DNA of 64,000 bases from DASQFI01 sp963780895 (GTDB taxonomy: Bacteria > Acidobacteriota > Vicinamibacteria > Vicinamibacterales > SCN-69-37). Positions 1 through 9,678 of this stretch are shown one piece after another. How positions within the stretch are numbered: position 1 is the first letter of the stretch; each line of letters opens with the position of its first letter. The notes beneath the pieces were generated by a model. That model saw nothing but the letters and a program-made list of their open reading frames with translations, was not told the DNA's origin and made no database searches. The DNA is taken from the NCBI GenBank assembly GCA_963780895.1, contig CAWAEG010000001.1:62001-126000 (forward strand). The letters run 5' to 3'. The position numbers and the translations under genes were made by a program.

Positions 1-2586
1 CACGACCGGCACCGTCACGAGCGTCGTCACATCCGCCGGCTCGACCTGGAACAACAGCGGCTCGAGCACGCTCGCGAGCACCTGGCCCAGTGCGATCGCG
101 CCCGCCAGCCCGACGACGAGACCCACGCCCGTCAGCAGCAGCGCTTGTCGCAGGATCATCACGAGCACGGATTGCCGGTGCGCGCCAAGCGCCATGCGGA
201 TGCCGATTTCCTGCGTGCGTTGCGAGACGGAATACGCCATGACGCCGTAGAGCCCCACTGCCGCGAGGACGAGCGCGATGCCGGCGAACACACCCAGCAG
301 GATCGACTGAATCCTCGGCAGCGACGTCGAATCGGCCACCAATTGCGACAGCGCCGTCGTCGCGGCCACCGGTTGCTCCGGATCCACGGCCTGGATCTCG
401 TGCCGCACCGATGCCGTCAGTGTCGTCGGGTCGATCGCCGTCTTCAGCACGAAGTTCATCGCAGGGCTCGGCATCTGCGCGAACGGCTCGTACATCTGCG
501 CCTGATCCTTGTCGGTGAGCCCGTAGTGCTTCACCGTTCCCACGACGCCGACGATTTCCCGGACGATGTTCGAGTTGCGGCCCATCCGGATCCGCTGGCC
601 GATCGGGTTCTCGTTGGGATAGTGCATCCGGACGAACACGTCGTTGACGACGGCGACGCGCGGCGCGGTGGCGCGATCTTCGTCAGTGAATGCCCGCCCT
701 TTCAGGATGGGGATGCCGATCGTCTCGAAGTATCCAGGACCGACCAGGTAGTAGATCGCCGACACGCCCTGCCCCGGCGGCAACGGCGGACGGCCCTCGA
801 AGGTGATCGAGTAGATCTCGTCGCTGCCGCCGATGGGCACCGAGGACGTGAGCGCCACCGACTCGACGCCCGGCAGCGCGCGCAGCCGCGTGATCGCGCG
901 GTCGTAGAAATCGATCAGCCGCCCGGTGTCGGCGTACTTCGGCATCGGCAGCAGCGTAGTCACTCGCAGCCGCTGCTCGGTCGCGAAGCCCGGCTGGACG
1001 TTCGCCAGCTTCTGGAAACTTCGGAGCAGCAGCCCGGCGCCGACGAGAAGCACGATGGCGAGCGCCACCTCGCTCACGACGAGCGCGCTGCGCAGCCAGC
1101 GCCGCAGCGGCCCGGAACCGCCGCGCGCGCTTTCCTTGAGCGACTCGATGAGATTCGTGCGCGCGGCCGAGATCGCCGGCGCGAGCCCGAAGAGAACGGC
1201 CGTCACCGCGGACAGACCGAGCGTGAACGCGAGGACGACGCCGTCCACGCGAATGTCGGCCGAACGCGGCAACAGCGTTGGATAGGCCGCGACGAGCGCG
1301 GACGTGGACCAGTACGCGACGAGGAGGCCGAGGCCGCCGCCGACCACGGCGAGCACCAGGCTTTCGGTCAGCAGCTGCTGCACGATGCGGCCGCGGCCGG
1401 CGCCGATGGCCGTGCGGATCGCCATCTCACGCGCGCGGACGGTCGCGCGCGCCAGGTGCATGTTCGCGAGGTTCGCGCAGGCGACGAGGAGCACCAGGCC
1501 GACCGCGCCGAGGAGAATCAACAGCATCGGCCGGACGTTGCCGACGGCCGCTTCATGCAGCGAGCGCACAACGACGCCCCATCCTTTGTTGGAGTTGGAA
1601 TACTGCTGTTCAAGCCGCGACCCGATCGCGCTCATCTCGACGCTGGCCTGATCAACCGTGATCCCGGGCTTCAGGCGGCCAACGACACTCAGGTAGTGGG
1701 CGCCGCGCGACTGAAGCTCGCCAGCCTCGAATGACCGGGGCGTGAATACCGCGATGTCCCGGCCTCCGAAGCGCCAGTCCGGGTGCATGACGCCGACGAT
1801 CGTGTACGGCCGGCCGTTCAGCGTGACCGACTGATTCACGACGTCTTCACGTCCGCCAAACGTGCGCTGCCAGAACCCGTGATTGAGAATGACGACGAAG
1901 TGTTTGCCCTGTTCGAACTCCTCGGACCGGAATCCTCGACCGCGCACGGGCGTGCCGCCAAGCATCTCGAGAAAGCCCTCGGTGCCCGTCAAACCGCGGA
2001 GCCGTTCGGGCGCCGCGCCACTCGTGTAATTGAGCGCCTGTCCGCCGTACGCCGCCAGCGACTGGAACCCGCTGGCCTGTGCCCGCCAGTCGAGAAAATT
2101 CGGCGGCGAGACGCTGAAGCTCGTCCAGCCCCGCGAGAGGTTGTTCTCGTTGACGATCACCAGTTGTTCGGGGCGGTCGTACGGCAGCGGTTTCAGCAGC
2201 AGCGCGTGAGTGACGGTGAAAATCGCGGTGTTGGCCCCGATGCCGAGCGCGAGCGTGATGATGGCCACGGCAGTCACACCGGGTTTTCTCAGCAGCAGGC
2301 GAAAACCGTAACGGGCGTCACGCAGCAAGTTCTTCATCACGCCGTCTCCTTGTCGTTTCTCCAGTCGTCGATCCCGTTCCAGACCGTCGCGCCCGCCAAC
2401 CGAGCGCAGATTGCTGATGGTCGCCCGCCAGTACCACCGGCGGGCCGCCCGGGCGCTCGACCCCGTAGCCAGACGGTCGTCGAACGTCTCTTCGAGATCG
2501 CCGATGAGGAACTCGCACTCCTCGGTCGGCAGCAGCAGCGTCAGCAACTGCCGCGCGAGCCAGGGGGATTGAGGCTGGTCGCTCAC
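1..2586 (-). CDS. MacB-like ABC permease of the ADOP type (3' end outside window)
   Basis: Inner-membrane permease of the acidobacterial duplicated orphan permease type, two FtsX-like TM blocks around MacB-type periplasmic core regions; such proteins usually lack a linked ATPase gene and their substrate is unknown. I read the gene from a GTG at 2586 rather than from the later ATG at 2337. The 83 extra codons are in frame and encode a short cytoplasmic prefix (LARQLLTLLLP, FLIGDLEETF, RRWYWRATISNLRS) typical of permease prefix domain 2. The GTG overlaps the stop of the PadR gene in a GTGA, which suggests translational coupling. After the prefix come KNLLRDARYGFRLLLRKPG and the first TM helix, a periplasmic segment, three TM helices near residues 390-530, a second MacB-like block, and the final TM region. 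862 codons are visible with no stop; about 30-40 residues are probably missing. The ATG at 2337 has its own AGGAG. Confidence 0.9.
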   Translation of the reverse strand, partial: MSDQPQSPWLARQLLTLLLPTEECEFLIGDLEETFDDRLATGSSARAARRWYWRATISNLRSVGGRDGLERDRRLEKRQGDGVMKNLLRDARYGFRLLLRKPGVTAVAIITLALGIGANTAIFTVTHALLLKPLPYDRPEQLVIVNENNLSRGWTSFSVSPPNFLDWRAQASGFQSLAAYGGQALNYTSGAAPERLRGLTGTEGFLEMLGGTPVRGRGFRSEEFEQGKHFVVILNHGFWQRTFGGREDVVNQSVTLNGRPYTIVGVMHPDWRFGGRDIAVFTPRSFEAGELQSRGAHYLSVVGRLKPGITVDQASVEMSAIGSRLEQQYSNSNKGWGVVVRSLHEAAVGNVRPMLLILLGAVGLVLLVACANLANMHLARATVRAREMAIRTAIGAGRGRIVQQLLTESLVLAVVGGGLGLLVAYWSTSALVAAYPTLLPRSADIRVDGVVLAFTLGLSAVTAVLFGLAPAISAARTNLIESLKESARGGSGPLRRWLRSALVVSEVALAIVLLVGAGLLLRSFQKLANVQPGFATEQRLRVTTLLPMPKYADTGRLIDFYDRAITRLRALPGVESVALTSSVPIGGSDEIYSITFEGRPPLPPGQGVSAIYYLVGPGYFETIGIPILKGRAFTDEDRATAPRVAVVNDVFVRMHYPNENPIGQRIRMGRNSNIVREIVGVVGTVKHYGLTDKDQAQMYEPFAQMPSPAMNFVLKTAIDPTTLTASVRHEIQAVDPEQPVAATTALSQLVADSTSLPRIQSILLGVFAGIALVLAAVGLYGVMAYSVSQRTQEIGIRMALGAHRQSVLVMILRQALLLTGVGLVVGLAGAIALGQVLASVLEPLLFQVEPADVTTLVTVPVV

Positions 2587-2939
2587 AGCGCCTCGAGCGC
2601 GCGACCGAGCCCGCGGGTCAGCCGCCGGAGATTGGCGCACGACTGACGAAGGGCCCTGCTCCCCAGCGGCTCGAGCCGGTAATGCTTTTTCCGGCGGCCG
2701 CCACGCTGCGGCGTCGGTTCGCCGACGCGGGCCGACACGTAGCCTTTGTCCTGGAGGCGGCCGAGCGTCTTGTAAATCGCGCCAACTGTCACTTCGCGCG
2801 ACGTCTCGCGCTCCAATTCATCGCGGATCGTGACGCCGTACGCATCGTCGCCCAGGCGGACGATGGAGAGCATGATCAAGAGCTCGAACTCACCAAGGTA
2901 AAGGGAAGCCAGCGGAGCCGATTTCAATGACATTGTCAT
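2583..2939 (-). CDS. PadR-family transcriptional regulator
   Basis: A 118-residue PadR-like winged-helix repressor. The family signature is plain: GEFELLIMLSIVRLGDDAYG, then VTVGAIYKTLGRLQDKGYV for the recognition helix and wing, then GGRRKKHYRLEPLG for the beta wing, and a short C-terminal helix for dimerisation. It ends in a GTGA overlap with the downstream permease gene, so it is probably the dedicated regulator of that transporter. A second in-frame ATG lies two codons in (2933). Both starts lie in a 15-bp palindrome that could be its own operator. The same PadR/permease arrangement recurs at the right edge of the window. Confidence 0.92.
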   Translation of the reverse strand: MTMSLKSAPLASLYLGEFELLIMLSIVRLGDDAYGVTIRDELERETSREVTVGAIYKTLGRLQDKGYVSARVGEPTPQRGGRRKKHYRLEPLGSRALRQSCANLRRLTRGLGRALEAL

Positions 2940-2940
2940 T
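2926..2940. promoter_or_regulatory. Palindrome at the padR start, candidate autoregulatory operator
   Basis: AATGACA-T-TGTCATT is a perfect 7-bp inverted repeat around a single central base. It covers the two possible start codons of the PadR gene and extends imperfectly on both sides. PadR proteins commonly repress their own operon by binding short palindromes near the promoter or start. The role here is inferred only. Confidence 0.4.
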
Positions 2941-2972
2941 CATATAGCTCATGACGGGCATCTTACGCAAAT

Positions 2973-3054
2973 GGTTCCGTGGGTTCCGGTGCGGGTTCCG
3001 GGGTTCCGGTGCGTTCCGGAACGTCGGAACCCCGAACCGGAACATCGGAACCCC
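2973..3054. repeat. Palindromic element D, copy 1 (GGTTCCG type)
   Basis: A cluster of GGTTCCGG words is followed by their reverse complements (CGGAACC), so the stretch folds into an imperfect hairpin. It lies between divergent genes, 28 bases upstream of the BNR-protein start. The same words build the larger hairpin at 12150-12287, so this is a dispersed family. No open reading frame of interest is in it. Confidence 0.6.
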
Positions 3055-3081
3055 TGAGCGACAGGATGTTATCCTCCGCCC

Positions 3082-5977
3082 ATGCTCGGATCCCTCCCTC
3101 GATACCTCCTCACTATTGGCGCGCTGTCGATCATCCTCTCGATGCCCGCCCGCCCTTCAGCCGTCGCGGGGCTTCAGACGACGCCTGCCCTTCTCGCTGA
3201 TCTTCAGTGGCGCAATATCGGCCCGGCGAATATGGCCGGCCGTGTGACGGACATCGAGGCGCTCGAGTCCAACTTCGCCACGGTGCTCGTGGCCGCTGCG
3301 TCGGGCGGTGTGTTCAAGTCCACGAACTCCGGGACGACGTGGCAGCCCATCTTCGACCAGTACCGGTACGTCCGCCATCGGCGACGTCGCGTTCTTCCAG
3401 CCCAACGCGGACATCATCTGGGTCGGCACCGGTGAAACGTGCGTGCGGAACAGCGTGAGTTGGGGCGACGGCGTCTACAAGTCCACCGATGGCGGCAAGA
3501 CGTTCACGAATATGGGGCTGCGCGATACCCACCACATCGGCGATATCGCGACTCACCCGACCGATCCGAACATCGTCTACGTCGCTGCCCAGGGACACCT
3601 CTGGGGACACACCGGCGAGCGCGGCGTCTTCAAGACGACGGATGGCGGCAAGACCTGGCAGCGGCTCACGAGCGGACTGCCGGATGACGGCCGCACCGGC
3701 GCGAACGAGCTGAAAATGGATCCGAAGAACCCGAACGTCCTGTACGCGACGTTCTGGCAGCGCATCCGCCAGCCGCACCGCTTCGACAGCGGTGGACCCA
3801 ACGGCGGCATCTACAAGACGGCCGACGCCGGCAAGACGTGGCAGAAGCTGACCAACGGCATGCCGGAAGGGCCGACGGGAAAGATCGGCATCGCGATCCA
3901 CCGGAGCAACCCGTCCATCCTCGTCGCGATCGTCGAGCACGGATTTCAGCCGGCGCAGAACTCGCCCGATTACGCCGATCTCACCAGGCGCGGCAGCGGC
4001 ATCTATCGATCGGAAGACACGGGCAAGACGTGGCGACAGGTCAGCCGCTTCAACAGCCGTCCGTTCTACTACAGCCACATCTACATTCACCCGACCGATC
4101 CGAAGACCGTGTACGTGCTGGCCACCGCCGCGCAGGTCTCGACCGACGGCGGCGCGACGTTCAGCCGACAGATTCCGAGCATGGGCGGCGACTTCCACGC
4201 GTTCTGGCAGGACCCGGCGGTACCCGATCGCCTGTACATCGGCAACGACAAGGGCGCGTACCTCTCGTTCGACCACGGCCAGACGATGACCATGTTCGAC
4301 AACATGGCCATCGGCCAGTTCTACGCCGTCACGCTCGACAACCGGGATCCGTACTGGGTGTACGGCGGCTTGCAGGACAGCGGCAACTGGGGCGGCCCGA
4401 GCAACAGCCGCGACGTGAACGGCATCCTGAACGACCACTGGTTCAAGTTCCACAGCGGAGACGGATTCCACGCCACCGTCGATCCGAACGACTGGCGAAC
4501 CGTCTACACGGAAACACAGGGCGGCAATATCCGCCGCCTCGACTCGGTGTTCCGGCAGCAGGGCAAGCCGGTGACGCCGGCGCCGTCGACCGTCAGCAAC
4601 CTCGCCGAGCATCTGCCGGCCGCGGCCGCGGGTCCGCCGCCGGCCGGCGGCGGACGCGGCGGGCTGCCGCCCTCGGTCCGGTTCAACTGGAGTGCGGCGC
4701 TGACGCTCTCGCCGCACGACTCGCGGACGCTCCTTTTCGGCGGCAACCACCTGTTCCGCAGCTCGGATCGCGGCGACACGTGGTCGATCATCAGTCCCGA
4801 CCTCACGACCAACGACCCCGAGCTCACCAACCGCGAGAGCGGCGGGATCACGCGCGACGTCACCGGCGCCGAGACGCACGCGACGATCATCACCATCTCC
4901 GAATCGCCGACCGTGCCCGGGCTGATCTGGGTCGGTACCGACGACGGGAACGTGCAGCTCACGCGCGACAGCGGCAAGACGTGGACGAACGTCCGTCCGA
5001 ACATTCCGGAGGTGCCCACCCGGCTGTGGGTGAGCCGCGTCGAGGCGTCCCGCTTCAGCGAAGGGACGGCGTACGTCTCGTTCGACGGACACCGCAGCGA
5101 CAACTTCTTGCCCTGGATCTTCAAGACCGCCGACTACGGCAAGACGTGGACGAAGATCACGAACGGCCTTCCCGCCAACGGCCCGGTCTACGTCGTCAAG
5201 GAAGGCATGAAAAACCCGAACCTGCTCTTCGCGGGCACGGAGACGAGCGTGTTCGCGACGATCGACGGCGGCCGGACCTGGCAGCGGCTGGCGCGAGATC
5301 TTCCGACCGTTCCCGTGCATGACCTCGTCATCCATCCGCGCGACGGCGACCTCGTCGCCGGCACGCACGGCCGGAGCGTCTGGATCCTGGACGACATCTC
5401 TCCGCTCGAGCAGCTCTCGGCCGACGTGCTGAACGGCGACGCGCATCTGTTCCAGAGCCGGGTGGCGACGCTCTGGCGGGGCATCTCGCGCGGCGCGACG
5501 CGCGGCCACTTCCTGTTCGCGGGCCGCAACCCGCTCACGATGGCGCAGCCGGAGCCGGGCAACTCACCGCCCGAGATCACGAACAGCGCCGCCGTCCACT
5601 ACTACCTCAAGGCCGATCAACCGGGAACCGTCACGCTGCAAATTCAGGACGTGACCGGCAGCCAGGTCCACACCGCCCAGCTGCCAGGAACGGCCGGCGT
5701 GCATCGCTATTTCTGGAACCTCCGGTTCGGCGCGGCGGCGCAGGAAGGACGCGGCGCCGGAGCCGGCGGCCGGCGCGGCGGGGGCGCCGGTGGAGGACGC
5801 GGCGGGGGCGGTGGCGGAGGGGCTGCGGATCCCGACGCGCCGCCACAACCTGGCGGACGCGGAGGGCCACCCGCCGCGGGATCAGGAACCTATATCGTGC
5901 GCCTGACCGTCGGCGGACGGACGTACTCGTCGGTACTGACGCTGAGAGACGATCCGGGGATGAAAGACAGGCCCTGA
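3082..5977 (+). pseudogene. Secreted BNR/sortilin-type beta-propeller protein, frameshifted
   Basis: Large secreted protein of the WD40/YVTN/BNR-like repeat type (often annotated VPS10/sortilin-like or glycosyl hydrolase-like). It begins with a hydrophobic signal region and a first propeller blade (LQWRNIGPANMAGRVTDIEA), then continues with many Asp-box blades of the form STDGGKTW. Reading 3082-3360 in frame 1 gives WQPIFDQY, and the next expected residues GTSAIGDVAFFQP appear only in frame 2. One extra C at 3363/3364 explains the break exactly. With it removed the protein would be about 964 residues, with a Gly/Arg-rich segment near residues 890-930 and a final beta domain. Everything after the break is intact to the stop, so a sequencing or assembly error is at least as likely as a true pseudogene. 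The stop codon TGA is formed by repeat element A. Confidence 0.85.
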
Positions 5978-6074
5978 AAAGCTCAGACGGGCCCTGAAAG
6001 CACTTGTCGGTTCGACGCACCTGGAGAGCACTTGTCGGTACGAGGGGTACGGCGAACCGACAAGTGCTTTTCAG
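5972..6074. repeat. Palindromic element A, copy 1, between convergent genes
   Basis: Three successive direct units related to CCTGAAAAGCACTTGTCGG (at 5972, 5992 and 6020) are followed by one inverted unit ending CCGACAAGTGCTTTTCAG at 6073. The stretch fills the whole gap between the BNR gene and the convergent HD-domain gene, and its first TGA is the BNR stop codon. It could serve as a two-way terminator. Related copies lie at 18562 and 59305. Confidence 0.75.
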
Positions 6075-6076
6075 AA

Positions 6077-6673
6077 TCAGCTCTCTACTGTCGCCTCCCC
6101 GATGAGCGTGAGCAGATGTTCCCGGCTGCTCACCAGGTCGGACAGCTCGCGGAACATGTCGGGGTTGACCTGCTCCGCGTACGGCAGGATGTACTCGCGT
6201 GTTTCCGCCACCTGCCGGCGGATGAACGGCACTTCGTGCGCGTAGCCGAGCGCGGTGAGGTTGCTGATGCGGTCGACGAGCTTGAGCGTCCGCGCGCGCA
6301 TGCTGGCCGTCTGCATCACGCGCAACAGGAATTCGGCCTTCGGTTCCGGAACGCCCTTGATCCTCCGCCGCGTGACCTCCATCACGAGGTCGTAGACGGC
6401 GGGTCCGTCGGAATCGAGGCGTGTGATTTCATCCCGTGTGACGCCCGGCAGTCCGAGGGCGTCTTCGAACAGATCGTGAATCACCGACGCCTTGAGCAGG
6501 ATCGGGTCCGCGATCTTGTAGTCAATCAAAATGCCCATCGTCGCGATCTGGTGGCGGAACATGTTGCTGCCCGCGCGCCGCTTCACGCCGATTAACGCCG
6601 TGGCCTTGACGATGTACGGCGCCATCGTGGCGTCGGCCAGCAATTGCTCGAGATTGTCGGGGGGCACCACCAT
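6077..6673 (-). CDS. Stand-alone HD-domain protein resembling the SpoT/MESH1 hydrolase
   Basis: 198 residues. The HD metal-binding pattern is visible: an H in RHQIATMGILID, the HD pair in LLKASVIHDLFED, and the late Asp in LKLVDRISNL. The spacing and flanking words (AEFLLRVMQTAS, then RTLKLVDRISNLTALGY) resemble the (p)ppGpp hydrolase domain of RelA/SpoT proteins. No synthetase, TGS or ACT domain is present, so by length it would be a small alarmone hydrolase or a related nucleotide phosphohydrolase. Substrate is not proven. It stands alone, convergent to the BNR gene, with element A in between. Confidence 0.75.
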   Translation of the reverse strand: MVVPPDNLEQLLADATMAPYIVKATALIGVKRRAGSNMFRHQIATMGILIDYKIADPILLKASVIHDLFEDALGLPGVTRDEITRLDSDGPAVYDLVMEVTRRRIKGVPEPKAEFLLRVMQTASMRARTLKLVDRISNLTALGYAHEVPFIRRQVAETREYILPYAEQVNPDMFRELSDLVSSREHLLTLIGEATVES

Positions 6674-6754
6674 GGCTGGTGGATTCTACGACGTTCAGCG
6701 GCCGGGGCGGGACTCCGAGAAAAGTCTCAATAGTCCCGACCTTTTTCAGGCCGG

Positions 6755-8947
6755 TCAGTACTTGAACGCGACCGTCACGAAGCCGTTGATTCCCGGCGCG
6801 GCGACGAACCGCGGATCGGGACTCGCGTAGTACTCGTCGTTGAGCAGGTTCCGCACGGCGCCGCGCAGCTCGATCCGTCGATGGATGGACCAGGTCGCGC
6901 CAAGGTCCAGGTTGGTGTGTCCAGGCGCCTCCACCTCGCTCGGACCCGGGCGATCGTCGTCAGCGTAGATTGCGAGCCGGACGAAGGCGGACGCGCGCGT
7001 GCCCAGCATCTTGCGGACGAGCACCGAAAACGTGTCGGGGGAGATGTCGTCGAGATCCGCGTCATCGTCGAGCGCGGTGCCGCGTGCGATCTGCGCCGCC
7101 AGCTCGAACGAGATGCCATGGCCGGCGTCGGCCTGAACCTCGAACTCCATACCGCGTATCCGCGCTTCCCCGCGGTTCCGGAAGAAGAAGAAGTCGGTCT
7201 CGGTCTGGTAGCGCTCGACGAGATTCGTGATTCGGTAGTGGTAGCCGTAGACGGCGAACCGAAGACGGCTCGTCGCGTACCGCGCGCCAACGTCGAACTG
7301 CAGGCTCGTCTCCGGCTCGAGGTCAGGGTTGCCGGTAATGAAACCTCGACCGCTTGGACCCCGGAAAAACCGGTCCGACAGGGTGGGATCGCGGAAGCCC
7401 CGCGAGACCTGGCCGGTGAACACGACGTGCTTGAACGGTCCGGCGCTGATCGATGCGAAGCCGGCCGCCGCGCCGTTCGAGATGGACCGATCGCCGAAGA
7501 AGCCGCCGGTATTCCTGTTGTTCACATAATCGCCGCGGACGCCGCCCTTCATCGAGATGGCGGCGCCGAAGGGCGCTTCGACCTGCGCGAACACGCCGGT
7601 GTCGATCCGGCGCGCGGAATCGATCGAGAGGGTGTCGGTGGTCGAGACCACATCGCCGGCAAGGTCGAACTGAACGAGGATGTCGTGGGCTTCCAGGCCA
7701 TACCGGCCGTTGGCATCGGCGCCCACCTCGACCGTCGCGCGCTCGAAGCGCTTCTCGCCGGTCAGGCGGAACTGGACGTCTCTCGATTCGATGTCCGCGC
7801 GAACGATGTCGCGCGCGCCGGTGGCGGTCGGAATACGGTCCTGATCCGTCCGCTGCTCGCCGGTCCCGAAGAACCCCGAGATGTGCAACGTGTCGAATCC
7901 GGCCACCTCCGATCGGTAGAACGAGGTGTTGAAACGGTGCGAGTCGTCGAACGGGTAGTAGAAGCGCACCTGGTTGGAGTTGTTGCGCGGTCGCTCGATG
8001 TCGCGGCCGAAGTCGCTCTGCCACGACGCGGTGAAGAGACCCGATGCGAACAGGCGCTCTCCGCGAGCCAGAAACCCGTAGTCCGACCAGCCCGAGTTGA
8101 GCACATCCGCATCCGGTCCCTTGTAGTCGCCGGCGCCGCGCGCGTGCGCGGCGAACAGGATGCCGCCGACACCGAATCCTTTCGACACGCTGCCATCGCC
8201 GCGGCGATCGGGAACGCCGCCACCTACCGTCAGTGCGCCTGATGCCTGCAGACCGGTATAGCTCGGCCGTCGAGTCCGGACGGAGATGACGCCGCCCAGG
8301 GCGTCCGAGCCGTAGGCTACCGATCCGGGACCGCGCGCGATGTCGATGCCCTCGGCGACCGCCGGGTCCAGGAAGGTCGCGCTCGGGCCGACACGCCGCT
8401 CGGACGTGACGCGGCTGCCGTCAACCAGGAGCAACGTACGGCCGCGCGCGAGACCGCGGACGGCCGGCACTGCCGCCTGTCCCTCGGACACCTGGCTCAC
8501 GCCCGGCACGTTCTCGATCGCCTGCATCAGGTTCGCGGGTCCGCGGAGCTGAAGCTCGCGAGCCGACAGCATCGTCATGCCGGCGGCAGGGGTCGCCTCG
8601 ATGCTTGGCGCCACACCGGCGGCGACTGTCACTTCTTCGGCCACGGCGGCCTCGACGATGACGGTGAGGATCGCTTCCAGCTTGTCGATCTGCACCGGCT
8701 TGGCGACGCGCCCGCCGGGAAGCACGATCAGGAGGACGAATGGCGGCTTCGGATCGGGCTTCCAGGTGAACCGGCCGTCGGCATCCGTGCGCGCCGAACC
8801 GGGGAGCCCGACGATCGTCACCTCTGCACCCGCGACGCCCTGGCCGGTGTTCTTGTCGACGAGCCGTCCCTCGAGCGCCTCGGCGGCAACTGGCGCGGCC
8901 AATCCTACTGCCAGCGCCAGCACGAGCCGTGAGAAGTGCCCCGCCAT
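6755..8947 (-). CDS. TonB-dependent outer-membrane receptor
   Basis: 730 residues, close to the usual receptor length. A signal peptide (residues 1-24, ending VAAEA) is followed by a carboxypeptidase-regulatory-like beta domain (about 25-100, GRLVDKNTGQGVAGAEVTIV), a plug domain (about 120-230, with LLLVDGSR and IDIARGPGSVAYGSDALGGV), and a beta-barrel ending in an aromatic residue (VAFKY). It should import a ferric chelate, cobalamin-like or other ligand through the outer membrane using TonB energy. The gene starts 5 bases after a PepSY membrane protein on the same strand, a pairing often seen in iron-uptake loci, so a ferric siderophore is a reasonable guess. Confidence 0.92.
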   Translation of the reverse strand: MAGHFSRLVLALAVGLAAPVAAEALEGRLVDKNTGQGVAGAEVTIVGLPGSARTDADGRFTWKPDPKPPFVLLIVLPGGRVAKPVQIDKLEAILTVIVEAAVAEEVTVAAGVAPSIEATPAAGMTMLSARELQLRGPANLMQAIENVPGVSQVSEGQAAVPAVRGLARGRTLLLVDGSRVTSERRVGPSATFLDPAVAEGIDIARGPGSVAYGSDALGGVISVRTRRPSYTGLQASGALTVGGGVPDRRGDGSVSKGFGVGGILFAAHARGAGDYKGPDADVLNSGWSDYGFLARGERLFASGLFTASWQSDFGRDIERPRNNSNQVRFYYPFDDSHRFNTSFYRSEVAGFDTLHISGFFGTGEQRTDQDRIPTATGARDIVRADIESRDVQFRLTGEKRFERATVEVGADANGRYGLEAHDILVQFDLAGDVVSTTDTLSIDSARRIDTGVFAQVEAPFGAAISMKGGVRGDYVNNRNTGGFFGDRSISNGAAAGFASISAGPFKHVVFTGQVSRGFRDPTLSDRFFRGPSGRGFITGNPDLEPETSLQFDVGARYATSRLRFAVYGYHYRITNLVERYQTETDFFFFRNRGEARIRGMEFEVQADAGHGISFELAAQIARGTALDDDADLDDISPDTFSVLVRKMLGTRASAFVRLAIYADDDRPGPSEVEAPGHTNLDLGATWSIHRRIELRGAVRNLLNDEYYASPDPRFVAAPGINGFVTVAFKY

Positions 8948-8952
8948 GGTCG

Positions 8953-9561
8953 TTACTGCCCTTCCTTCAGAACCCGATCGACCTTGGAACGGGCGGCACG
9001 GGACCGCACCACGGGCGCGCGGCCGGCAGCGACAGCGGCCGCTTCCTCACGCCGGCGTCTGACGCCACGCTTGCGCGAAAACGGAATCCACCACATCCAC
9101 AAACCGGTCAGCCACAACCCGAACAGCGTGACGCCGGTGGGAAGGAACAGCCCGAGCTTGCTCCAGTCGCCGGCAAAGACCGACCCGTCGTGGATCGACT
9201 CGATGAAGTCCGAGCGGCGATACGCGGTCTGCAGGATCGCGCCGGTGGATAGATCGACCTGCACTTCCCAGTTGTTCATCAGCCAGACCTTGACCATGCC
9301 GCGGCTGGGCCGCACGTCGAGGCGGTTCACGTCCTCCCACCCCTGCACGTTCAGCCCGGGCACGGTCTTCACGCGGGCGAGGATCTCGTCGAGTGTGAGC
9401 GTCGGAACCTTGCCGGTCCCTCGTTGTTCAGCTGGTTGCACCCACGTCCACTGCTTCTTCATCTGCAGCAGCACGCCGGTGGCGAGGATGACGCCGAGCG
9501 GGATGGCGATGGTGAAACTCGCCCAGTAGTGAACCTTGCGGTTCAGAACGTTGAAATGCAT
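8953..9561 (-). CDS. PepSY-associated TM-helix protein, iron-uptake partner
   Basis: 202 residues. Begins with a short cytoplasmic segment (NRKVHYWASFTIAIPLGVIL) and a first TM helix, a periplasmic part of about 110 residues with the pattern WEVQVDLSTGAILQ and HDGSVFAG, and a second TM helix (LFGLWLTGLWMWWIPF) followed by a basic tail. This is the short version of the PepSY_TM family, members of which sit beside TonB receptors and are thought to take part in ferric reduction or siderophore handling. It is the first gene of a two-gene operon with the receptor downstream. Confidence 0.85.
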   Translation of the reverse strand: MHFNVLNRKVHYWASFTIAIPLGVILATGVLLQMKKQWTWVQPAEQRGTGKVPTLTLDEILARVKTVPGLNVQGWEDVNRLDVRPSRGMVKVWLMNNWEVQVDLSTGAILQTAYRRSDFIESIHDGSVFAGDWSKLGLFLPTGVTLFGLWLTGLWMWWIPFSRKRGVRRRREEAAAVAAGRAPVVRSRAARSKVDRVLKEGQ

Positions 9562-9678
9562 CGCTGTCTGCTTGGCGCCAGCCTGGGTGGAGCGTATCCG
9601 GGCGAGCCACGCTACTACCAGAAGTCGTAGGGCGGGGACGTGGGGGCGAGTAACGGATCCGATCAGTATCGACGGGGT

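Noticed and set aside
3314..5509. Long antisense reading frame (731 codons) on the minus strand
   Set aside because: It is the mirror of the BNR gene; it has no family match, is very Arg/Val/Asp-rich, and such frames are common in GC-rich DNA.
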